From Caulobacteraceae bacterium (GTDB lineage: Bacteria; Pseudomonadota; Alphaproteobacteria; Caulobacterales; Caulobacteraceae): a DNA stretch of 5,854 nucleotides. The notes below the pieces were generated by a model. It was not told where the DNA came from. It saw only the letters and a program-made list of their open reading frames with translations, and made no database searches. The stretch lies in NCBI GenBank assembly GCA_947456005.1, contig CANGRP010000160.1, positions 1 to 5,854 of the forward strand. The letters are read 5' to 3'. The translations under genes and the position numbers were made by a program. Positions 1-5,565 of the stretch are shown here, piece by piece; the stretch's first letter is position 1; every line of letters begins with the position of its first letter.

Positions 1-171
1 CGACTGCGCCGCAGCGAAGTCTCCGGAGGTGACGAGGCGCACCGCGACCGGGGGTCCTTCCCCCGCAGGGTCCCCTGCAGGTGACCGGACCAGGAGCAGG
101 GCGGCCAGGACGCCCAGATGCAGGACGCCGGAGGCCAGGAAGGCCGGGCTGACCCGCTGAGCCAGGGTCAC
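1..171 (-). CDS. tolA: TolA N-terminus (partial, runs off the window)
   Basis: Only the first 57 codons are present; the rest lies beyond base 1. TolA is the inner-membrane-anchored periplasmic protein that couples the TolQ-TolR motor to TolB and Pal at the outer membrane. The visible part has a short cytoplasmic N-terminus (MTLAQR), one hydrophobic anchor at about residues 9-28, and then a Pro/Gly/Ala-rich periplasmic stretch. Within the anchor is SGVLH (Ser14, His18), matching the SxxxH motif that TolA and TonB proteins use to contact their motor partners. The start is a GTG at 171-169 that overlaps the tolR stop codon in a GTGA arrangement, implying translational coupling. TonB-family proteins share this anchor, so the name rests on position directly after tolQ and tolR as well as on the motif. 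The long helical domain and the C-terminal domain cannot be checked here. Confidence 0.82.
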   Translation of the reverse strand, partial: MTLAQRVSPAFLASGVLHLGVLAALLLVRSPAGDPAGEGPPVAVRLVTSGDFAAAQS

Positions 172-686
172 GGGGGCGAGATCCCGTCAGGGTTCGGCTG
201 CAGGGCGGGTTCCGGCGCCGGACCGGCGGCCGGGCCGCCGGTGTCGGTGATCAGGTTGACGCGGGTGAAGCCCCGCACAGAGAGGGCGGCCATGACCCGC
301 GCCACATCGGCATAGGGGACCCGTCCGTCGGCGCGCACGAAGACGGCGCGTTCGGGGTTGTCCGCAGCAGCCGCGGCCAGGGCCGGCCCGAGGGCCTCGA
401 AGGGGGTCTGGCGGTCCTGGACGAAGACGGCGCCGTCGGCCCGGATGGAGATGGCCAGGGGACCCTCTGTCTCCTGGATGGCTCCGGCCTCGGTCCTGGG
501 CAGCTCCAGGGGAACGCCGGCGGTGAGGAGGGGCGCCGAGATCATGAAGATGATGAGGAGGACCAGCATGACGTCCACCAGGGGCGTCACATTGATTTCC
601 GACAGGGCAGAGCGGCGGCTGCGGCCATAGCGCCGCCGACGTCCGCCGCCGGCTCCGGAGAAGGCGTCATGTGCGGACAGGGCCAT
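168..686 (-). CDS. tolR: TolR, ExbD/TolR-family motor stator protein
   Basis: TolR is a single-span inner-membrane protein that works with TolQ as the proton channel of the Tol-Pal system. The 172 residues show a Gly/Arg-rich cytoplasmic N-terminus (residues 11-25), then the ExbD/TolR signature SEINVTPLVDVMLVLL at 29-44, followed by the rest of one transmembrane helix to about residue 52. Asp38 in that helix corresponds to the essential proton-carrying aspartate of the family. A periplasmic domain follows (about 60-150), containing AVFVRADGRVPYADVARVM, and then a Pro/Ala-rich tail (about 152-172). It is somewhat longer than the Escherichia coli protein, because of the basic N-terminus and the tail. 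The ATG is three bases after the tolQ stop and no strong ribosome binding site is visible, which suggests coupling to tolQ translation. ExbD is the alternative name, but tolA next door and ybgC upstream favour TolR. Confidence 0.93.
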   Translation of the reverse strand: MALSAHDAFSGAGGGRRRRYGRSRRSALSEINVTPLVDVMLVLLIIFMISAPLLTAGVPLELPRTEAGAIQETEGPLAISIRADGAVFVQDRQTPFEALGPALAAAAADNPERAVFVRADGRVPYADVARVMAALSVRGFTRVNLITDTGGPAAGPAPEPALQPNPDGISPP

Positions 687-689
687 GTC

Positions 690-1391
690 TCAGGCCCTGG
701 TGGCCAGCCGGCGCTGGACCGCAGTGGACAGGTCGTCCGCGAAGCCTTCCAGCCGGGCGGCGTAGCGGCTGACCGCCGTCGAGAAGTGGTTGAAGGCGAT
801 GTAGGCGGGAATGGCGGCGATCAGGCCCAGGGCGGTCGCAAAGAGGGCCTCGGCGATGCTGGGGGCCACGACGGCGAGGTTGGTGTTCTTCTCAAGGGCG
901 ATGGCCTGGAAGCTGTGCATGATCCCCCAGACGGTGCCGAACAGGCCGACGAAAGGTGAGGCCGTCGCGACGATCGCCAGGGAGGACAGCCCCGTCTCGA
1001 CCCTGAGGGATTCCCTGGCGATGGCGGCGTCCAGGACCCGGTCGATCCGCTGGACCAGGAAGGCCGCCTGTCCCTCGGATACAGGTCCGCGGGCGCGCGC
1101 CTCGCGCCACTCGAAGAGCGCCGCCTGGAGCATCCGATGCAGGGCGTGGGGGGGATTCTCGCCGGCCTCCTTGGCGATATCCTCCAGGCTCCGGCCCGAG
1201 GCCGCATCCGCCTCGAAGGCGTCCGCCGCCCGGTTCAGGCCCCGCAGCCGGACCGCCTTGTCGATGATGACGCCCCAGGAGGCCAGGGAGGCGAAGCCCA
1301 GGAAGATCATGACCGCCTTCCCCACCCAGTCGGCCCGCGCGAAGAGGGCGACGAAGGAGAAGGTCTCCGGCGTGATGGCGGCAGGCTCCAT
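690..1391 (-). CDS. tolQ: TolQ, MotA/TolQ/ExbB-family proton channel protein
   Basis: TolQ forms the multimeric inner-membrane channel around TolR that turns proton flow into movement of TolA, supporting outer-membrane constriction during division. The 233-residue protein has the expected three membrane spans at about residues 22-45, 135-165 and 177-203, with a large cytoplasmic region between the first two (about 48-130). The family signature GLFGTVWGIMHSF is at 149-161 and APSIAEALFATALGLIAAIPA begins at 176; Thr153 and Thr186 are at the positions of the conserved pore-lining threonines. The ATG is preceded by GGAGAG at 1395-1400, three bases before the start, a rather short spacing. The protein begins just ahead of the first span, as in other TolQ proteins, so the start is likely right. 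ExbB is the alternative, but the tolR-tolA context argues against it. Upstream lies a spacer with inverted repeats that separates it from the carboxylase gene. Confidence 0.95.
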   Translation of the reverse strand: MEPAAITPETFSFVALFARADWVGKAVMIFLGFASLASWGVIIDKAVRLRGLNRAADAFEADAASGRSLEDIAKEAGENPPHALHRMLQAALFEWREARARGPVSEGQAAFLVQRIDRVLDAAIARESLRVETGLSSLAIVATASPFVGLFGTVWGIMHSFQAIALEKNTNLAVVAPSIAEALFATALGLIAAIPAYIAFNHFSTAVSRYAARLEGFADDLSTAVQRRLATRA

Positions 1392-1394
1392 GGT

Positions 1395-1400
1395 CTCTCC
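1395..1400 (-). promoter_or_regulatory. Ribosome binding site of tolQ
   Basis: The minus-strand text GGAGAG lies three bases before the tolQ ATG. It is a good match to the anti-Shine-Dalgarno complement, although the spacing is short. It supports independent translation of tolQ, in contrast to tolR and tolA, which start at or next to the preceding stop codon. Confidence 0.5.
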
Positions 1401-1407
1401 GGGGCTT

Positions 1408-1425
1408 GCCGGGCTGGGGCCCGGC
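1408..1425 (-). other. GC-only stem-loop in the tolQ leader
   Basis: GCCGGG at 1408-1413 is the exact reverse complement of CCCGGC at 1420-1425, with a six-base loop, giving a stable six-pair GC stem. It lies 17 bases before the tolQ start codon, just upstream of the ribosome binding site. There is no T-run on either side, so it is not a normal intrinsic terminator. It may simply reflect high GC content, or it may structure the tolQ leader RNA. Confidence 0.4.
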
Positions 1426-1431
1426 GGGGAC

Positions 1432-1462
1432 CTTCGCCAGACTGCAGCTCACAGTGGCGAAG
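1432..1462. other. Eight-base perfect inverted repeat upstream of tolQ
   Basis: CTTCGCCA at 1432-1439 is perfectly mirrored by TGGCGAAG at 1455-1462 across a 15-base centre; after a two-base offset, CTG at 1442-1444 can also pair with CAG at 1452-1454. No T-run follows on either strand, so a classical rho-independent terminator is not supported. Position in the only gap between the carboxylase and tolQ suggests a regulatory role, either as an operator or as a structured 5' leader. One arm overlaps a weak -10-like sequence (minus strand CCTATCTT, 1460-1467). The function is inference. Confidence 0.45.
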
Positions 1463-1545
1463 ATAGGGCGGAGACTACGTCCTGAGCCCCGACTTTTTGG
1501 TTAACGAGAAGTCGCGTCGAGGGTCTGGCCCACCCCGGCCCCGGG

Positions 1546-4500
1546 TCACCAGGGGTCGATATAAGGATACTTCTTGCCGTCGCGCGGCGCCGTTGGCGGC
1601 AGGGTCTGGAGCCCCCGGACGATCCAGCTGCGGGTCTCCGCCGGGTCGATCACATCGTCCAGGCCCCCGCCGGCTGCGGCGTTGACGGCCTTGGCGCTCT
1701 CGTAGGCCCGCTGGACCCGCATGTCGAACTCCGCCCGCCGGGCCTCGGGGTCCTCGATGGCGGCCAGTTCCTTGCGGTAGCCCAGCTTCACCGATCCCTC
1801 GATGTTCATGCCGGCGAACTCCGCGGTGGGCCAGGCCACGGTGAAGAAGGGCATGCCCGAACTGGCCCCGCACATGGCCTGCACGCCCAGGCCGTAGGCC
1901 TTGCGGACCACGACCCCGAACATGGCCGTGGTGATGTTGGCCCCCACGTTGAACATCCTCAGGGCATGCCGGACCAGGGCCGTCCGCTCCACATCCGGCC
2001 CGACCATGATTCCGGGGCAGTCCATCAGGCTGAGGATCGGAATGTCGAAGGCGTCGCAGAGCTGGATGAAACGCGCACCCTTGTCGGCGCCGGGAGAGTC
2101 GACGGCGCCGCCGAGGTGGTGGGGATTGTTGGCGATCACGCCCATGGGCCGCCCCTCCACCCGGATAAGAGCGGTGATGACGCCGATGCCGAACTTCTCG
2201 CGGATCTCCAGGACGGAGCCGGCGTCGGCGATCGTCGAGATGATCTCGCGCATGTCGTAGAGCCGCAGCCGGTTCTCGGGGATGACGTGCCGCAAGGCTC
2301 TCTGGTCGGGGGCCTCCCATTCGGCGACCGGTCCCTGGAAATAGGACAGGTACTTCTTCGCCACCTCGACCGCCTCGGGCTCGTCGCGGACCAGGATGTC
2401 CACCACGCCGTTGGGGACCTGGAAGGACATGGGACCGACTTCCTCGGGCGTGTAGACGCCCAGGCCGCCGCCCTCGATCATGGCCGGGCCGCCCATGCCG
2501 AGGGTCGACCCCTCGGTGGCGATGATGACGTCGCTGGAGGCGACCAGGGCGGTGTTCCCCGCGAAGCAGCGGCCGTTGACGATGGCGACCAGGGGCACCA
2601 GTCCGCTCAACTGGGCGTACTGGGTGAAGGTGGGCGTATCGAAGGCGACGGCGGGGCCGGTGGAGTCGTCGCCGGGGCGCCCGCCGCCGCCCTCGCCGAA
2701 CAGGACGACCGGCAGCCGGAGGCGCTTGGCCAGGTCGAACATCCGGTCCTGCTTGTAGTGATTGCGCCCGCCCTGTGTGCCGGCGAGGACGGTGTAGTCG
2801 TAGGCCACCACCATGGCCCGGCTCCGCTCCGGCCCGAAGAGGTCGCCATTGATGGCGCCAATCCCGGCCACGAGGCCATCGCCGGGGGTCGTCCGGCGCA
2901 GGGTCTCGATATCGGCGCGCCGATGCTGGCGTGCGACGATCAGGGGCCAGTACTCCTTGAAGGACCCGGCATCCGTCAGCTCGGCGATGCTCTCCCGGAT
3001 CATCCGGTAGCCCAGGGCGTGTCGCTTCGCCACGACCTCGGGGCGGTTGGCGTCCAGGGTGTAGGCGTGACGGTCGAGAGTTTCCTGCAGGTCCGGCCGG
3101 ATGAAGTCAGGGTCGACCTGGGCTGCGCCCTCGACCCTACCGCCGGAAACCTCGCCTTCCTCGATGAAGACGATGGGGTAGCCCTCGCGGACCACGTCGC
3201 CCACGGTCATGGTCACGGCGCGGACGACGCCGTCCCGGTCGGCGGCGATGACATGCTCCATCTTCATCGCCTCGACGATGGCCACCTGCTGGCCCTTGCG
3301 GACCGTGTCGCCGACAGCGACGTCGATGGAAGTGAGGGTGCCCTGGATCGGTGCGCCGACGCCGAACGACCCGCCCGGGCCGACCGCCTCGGGTTCGGCC
3401 TCCGGCTCGGCCGTCGCTGACCGGGCCGACTTGACCTCCGCATCGTGCCGGAACAGGGCCAGGGGGTCGCGGGTATCCACCCGGGCGCCGACGGCGCCGG
3501 GGCCAGGCTTGTGCGTCAGGGCGGCGTAACGGCTCACCGCCGCCTCGTCCGCCGCGGCCAGCTCGGCGACGTTCTCGTCCAGCCAGCGAGTGTGCACCCT
3601 TCCGGCGACGAAGTCCGGATGCCGGAGGATGTTGCGCAGAAGTCCGATGTTCGTGGCCACCCCCTCGAGCCGGAACTCTGACAGGGCGCGCAGGGACCGG
3701 GCGACCGCCGGCCCGGCGTCCGCCCCGTCCGCACTACAGATCACCTTGGCCAGAAGGGAATCGAAGGCGGTGCTGGTCCGGTAACCGGCATAGCCGAAGC
3801 CGTCCGTGCGCACGCCGAGGCCGCTGGGCGCCTCGTAGGCGGTGAGGACCCCGCTGGAGGGACGCACCGAGCCGTCGGGGGCCAGGGACTCCAGGTTCAC
3901 CCGGGCCTGGATGGCGAAGCGCGCCGGCCGCGGGGCGGCCGGGTCCGGAAGTCCGAGTTCGGCAAGGGTTGCGCCCTCCGCCAGCCGGATCTGGGCCTGC
4001 ACCAGGTCGACGCCGGTGACGGCCTCGGTAACCGTGTGCTCGACCTGCAGGCGGGCGTTGGCCTCGATGAAGACAAAGGGCGGATCCGCCGGTGCGCCGG
4101 AGGCGTCCACCAGGAACTCGAAGGTCCCGAGACTGTCGTAGCGGACGCTACGGGCCAGTCGCAGGGCTGCGTCGATGATCTCCCGGCGCAGGTCCGGGTC
4201 GAGGCCGGGGGCCGGGGCGATCTCCACCACCTTCTGGAATCGGCGCTGGACGCTGCACTCGCGCTCGCCCAGGTCGGTGACCGCGCCCGACTGGTCGCCC
4301 AGGATCTGGACCTCGATATGCCGCGCCTTGGCCAGGAAGGTCTCGACGTAGACGTCCGGCGCCCCGAAGGCGGCCTGGGCCTCGGACCGGCAACGGGCAT
4401 AGGCGCCCTCCACCTCGTCCGGGGTGAGCACCACGCGGGAGCCCCGGCCGCCGCCTCCGGCGAGGGCCTTGATGATCATGCCCCGACCTGCCGGCAGGCC

Positions 4501-4944
4501 GTGCAGGAAGTCGCGGGCCTCTTCAAGGGTGACGCTGCGGTCCAGGCCGCGGCTGACCGGCACGTCGGCCGCCAGCGCCGCCTCCCGCGCCCGGGCCTTG
4601 TCACCGAACAGCTCAAGTCGCCTGACCGATGGCCCGATGAAGGTCAGGCCTGCGGCGATACAGCGCCGGGCGAACTCGGCCCGCTCGGAAAGGAAGCCAT
4701 ATCCCGGGTGGATCGCGTCGCATCCGCTGTCGACCGCCGCCTGGATGACGGCGTCCATGTCGAGGTAGGCCGAGGGCCCCTTGCCAGCCAGGGGACGGGC
4801 CTCGTCCGCCATGCGGCGGTGCAGGCTGTCGGCGTCATCCTCGGACCAGACCGCGACGGCCCGGCGACCCAGGTCCGCCGCAGCGCGTGCAATGCGGATG
4901 GCGACTTCGCCGCGATTGGCGATCAGGATGGACGCTATCGTCAC
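1546..4944 (-). CDS. Single-chain acyl-CoA carboxylase (biotin carboxylase, BCCP and carboxyltransferase fused; LCC-like)
   Basis: This 1132-residue enzyme should carboxylate an acyl-CoA using ATP and bicarbonate through covalently bound biotin. The biotin carboxylase part (about 1-465) starts with ILIANRGEVAIRI and has HPGYGFLSE (79-87), the ATP-grasp loop GGGGRGSR (163-170), and Lys116, Lys159, His209, Cys230, Lys238 and Glu276 at the positions known in E. coli AccC. EANARLQVEHTVTE (294-307) follows. After an Ala/Glu/Pro-rich linker (about 503-525) comes the biotin carrier domain (about 528-596), with EAMKMEH placing biotin on Lys561. Residues 615-1132 are a complete carboxyltransferase: the N-half carries CFAGNTALVASSDV and MGGPAMIEGGG, the C-half GVIANNPHHLGGAVDSPGADK and WPTAEFAGMNIEGSVKLGYRKEL-type text. 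All three parts in this order on one chain of about 120 kDa match the LCC family. The substrate (long, short or branched acyl-CoA) cannot be told from sequence. The start is GTG, chosen because it is backed by AAGGA and sits directly before the conserved N-terminus. It is not a usual tol-cluster member. Confidence 0.92.
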   Translation of the reverse strand: MTIASILIANRGEVAIRIARAAADLGRRAVAVWSEDDADSLHRRMADEARPLAGKGPSAYLDMDAVIQAAVDSGCDAIHPGYGFLSERAEFARRCIAAGLTFIGPSVRRLELFGDKARAREAALAADVPVSRGLDRSVTLEEARDFLHGLPAGRGMIIKALAGGGGRGSRVVLTPDEVEGAYARCRSEAQAAFGAPDVYVETFLAKARHIEVQILGDQSGAVTDLGERECSVQRRFQKVVEIAPAPGLDPDLRREIIDAALRLARSVRYDSLGTFEFLVDASGAPADPPFVFIEANARLQVEHTVTEAVTGVDLVQAQIRLAEGATLAELGLPDPAAPRPARFAIQARVNLESLAPDGSVRPSSGVLTAYEAPSGLGVRTDGFGYAGYRTSTAFDSLLAKVICSADGADAGPAVARSLRALSEFRLEGVATNIGLLRNILRHPDFVAGRVHTRWLDENVAELAAADEAAVSRYAALTHKPGPGAVGARVDTRDPLALFRHDAEVKSARSATAEPEAEPEAVGPGGSFGVGAPIQGTLTSIDVAVGDTVRKGQQVAIVEAMKMEHVIAADRDGVVRAVTMTVGDVVREGYPIVFIEEGEVSGGRVEGAAQVDPDFIRPDLQETLDRHAYTLDANRPEVVAKRHALGYRMIRESIAELTDAGSFKEYWPLIVARQHRRADIETLRRTTPGDGLVAGIGAINGDLFGPERSRAMVVAYDYTVLAGTQGGRNHYKQDRMFDLAKRLRLPVVLFGEGGGGRPGDDSTGPAVAFDTPTFTQYAQLSGLVPLVAIVNGRCFAGNTALVASSDVIIATEGSTLGMGGPAMIEGGGLGVYTPEEVGPMSFQVPNGVVDILVRDEPEAVEVAKKYLSYFQGPVAEWEAPDQRALRHVIPENRLRLYDMREIISTIADAGSVLEIREKFGIGVITALIRVEGRPMGVIANNPHHLGGAVDSPGADKGARFIQLCDAFDIPILSLMDCPGIMVGPDVERTALVRHALRMFNVGANITTAMFGVVVRKAYGLGVQAMCGASSGMPFFTVAWPTAEFAGMNIEGSVKLGYRKELAAIEDPEARRAEFDMRVQRAYESAKAVNAAAGGGLDDVIDPAETRSWIVRGLQTLPPTAPRDGKKYPYIDPW

Positions 4945-4950
4945 CGATGT

Positions 4951-4956
4951 TTCCTT
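4951..4956 (-). promoter_or_regulatory. Ribosome binding site that fixes the carboxylase GTG start
   Basis: Minus-strand AAGGAA lies with its AAGGA core seven bases before the GTG at 4944-4942. This is good Shine-Dalgarno spacing. It supports the GTG as the true start, because the conserved ILIANRGE text of biotin carboxylases begins only five codons later and leaves no room for a later start. Confidence 0.6.
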
Positions 4957-4957
4957 C

Positions 4958-4972
4958 GACCCCTTGAGGGTC
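4958..4972 (-). other. Small stem-loop next to the carboxylase ribosome binding site
   Basis: GACCC and GGGTC form a five-pair stem around a five-base loop, ending one base before the carboxylase Shine-Dalgarno sequence. In the transcript it would sit in the leader, where it could influence ribosome access. It is short and lacks a T-run, so a terminator is not supported. It could be chance. Confidence 0.3.
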
Positions 4973-5013
4973 TCTGCGTTTTGCCTCTTCGGGCGGTCAC
5001 GCCGGATGCGAAA

Positions 5014-5039
5014 AGTCCAGCATACTCAGTCTCGGTCAA
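5014..5039 (-). promoter_or_regulatory. Candidate promoter for the carboxylase gene
   Basis: Minus-strand TTGACC (5039-5034) followed by G fits the TTGACGS -35 element described for Caulobacter-type housekeeping promoters except at one base. Eleven bases after that seven-base element is GCTGGACT (5021-5014), which matches five of eight positions of the GCTANAWC -10 element. Transcription would begin near 5007, giving a leader of roughly 60 bases ending at a good ribosome binding site. The -35 is convincing and the -10 is only moderate. It would let the carboxylase be expressed apart from ruvB-ybgC. Confidence 0.33.
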
Positions 5040-5103
5040 CCCCAGTTCCCCGAAGCCCTTGCCGCCCGTCGGCGCCATGCGGGCGAACTCCGGCCCGGGC
5101 CAG

Positions 5104-5565
5104 TCAGACCGTTCCATTCAGGATGGGGGCCAGCCGCTCCAGGAGGCGGGGCGAGGGTCGGGCCGGGCGGCCGGAGAGGTCGATGCAGGCGGCCTCGATC
5201 TGGGCCTCGCAGATCACCTCCCCGCCGCGCAGGAGGCGCTGCTGGATGAACATGCGGGGCCCCCGGATCCGGTCGTAGAGGGTGCGGACCTGCAGGGCGT
5301 CGTCGATCCGGGCCGGGCGGCGGAAGTCGATCTCCATCCGCACCACGGTGAAGGCCGTCGGGCGGTCCCCCTCGAGGAGGTCGGTGTGGGAGACCCCCGC
5401 CGCCCGCAGGGCGTCGCTGCGGCCGCGCTCGAAATAGCGCAGGTAGTTGGCGTGGTAGACCACCCCTGTGAAGTCGGTGTCCTCGTAATAGATGCGTACG
5501 GGCAGGACATGCTCGCGGCCCTCGTACCGGCCGCTGGACGGGGCGTCCTGATCCTCAGTCGGCAT
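5104..5565 (-). CDS. ybgC: YbgC-type acyl-CoA thioesterase of the tol-pal cluster
   Basis: This 153-residue protein is a single hotdog-fold domain of the 4-hydroxybenzoyl-CoA thioesterase family, a cytoplasmic hydrolase of acyl-CoA thioesters. The signature YYEDTDFTGVVYHANYLRYF starts at residue 26. Asp31 is at the place of the catalytic aspartate (Asp17) of the 4-hydroxybenzoyl-CoA enzyme, and His38, Asn40 and Tyr41 follow in the family pattern. Downstream, MEIDFRRPARIDDALQV (about 77-93) and EAQIEAACIDLSGRPARP (about 120-137) are the expected strand segments. YbgC is the usual first gene of tol-pal operons although its link to Tol function is unclear. The ATG at 5565 overlaps the ruvB stop by 11 bases and is preceded by GAGGGAGA (5571-5578) at five bases, so the start is well supported. 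The N-terminal 18 residues are polar and lie outside the fold. Substrate chain length cannot be read from sequence. Confidence 0.93.
   Translation of the reverse strand: MPTEDQDAPSSGRYEGREHVLPVRIYYEDTDFTGVVYHANYLRYFERGRSDALRAAGVSHTDLLEGDRPTAFTVVRMEIDFRRPARIDDALQVRTLYDRIRGPRMFIQQRLLRGGEVICEAQIEAACIDLSGRPARPSPRLLERLAPILNGTV

Larger units (their letters stand above)
1392..1545 (-). other. Spacer between the carboxylase gene and tolQ
   Basis: This 154-base gap is by far the largest break within the tol genes seen here. It contains no plausible coding frame. It holds two stem-loops (1408-1425 and 1432-1462), the tolQ ribosome binding site, and an A-rich patch with a GTTAACC heptamer near 1500. 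A weak -10-like CCTATCTT at 1460-1467 has AGGACG about nine to ten bases upstream, a poor match to the alphaproteobacterial TTGAC-type -35. If tolQRA has its own promoter, this is where it should be, but no strong match is visible. No convincing terminator for the carboxylase was found. Confidence 0.4.
4941..5117 (-). pseudogene. 58-codon open frame resembling a CaiB/BaiF CoA-transferase C-terminal tail
   Basis: An ATG at 5117-5115 opens a 58-codon frame that overlaps the last 14 bases of ybgC. It ends in a TGA sharing four bases (GTGA) with the carboxylase start codon. Its middle part reads WPGPEF (residues 6-11), then GELGLTETEYAGLFASGV (23-40). By memory this resembles the last helix of CaiB/BaiF-type CoA-transferases, typically of the form LLGLSEAEYAELxASGVI. 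The family normally ends there, but here an Arg/Lys-rich extension (residues 43-58) follows. Third codon positions are strongly G/C in the first half, then about half A/T from residue 30 on, unlike the neighbouring genes. No good ribosome binding site precedes the ATG. I infer a relic of a former upstream gene rather than a working one. It could also be a chance frame or an unknown small protein. Confidence 0.3.

Noticed and set aside
1494..1510. GTTAACC as a CtrA-type binding site upstream of tolQ
   Set aside because: Only one TTAA half is present; no second TTAA is found at the seven-base spacing of the CtrA consensus.
1520..1545. A rho-independent terminator just after the carboxylase stop
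   Set aside because: Only four-pair GC stems can be drawn in this G-rich stretch and no T-run follows on the minus strand.
1475..2320. A 281-codon minus-strand frame overlapping the carboxylase end
   Set aside because: It is a shifted reading of the carboxyltransferase C-half, Arg/Gly/Pro-rich and without motifs.
1966..3420. A 484-codon open frame on the plus strand opposite the carboxylase
   Set aside because: It lies antisense to a gene with clear family motifs, and its translation is low-complexity Gly/Asp/Val/His text typical of the reverse of GC-rich coding DNA. No domain or ribosome binding site is evident.
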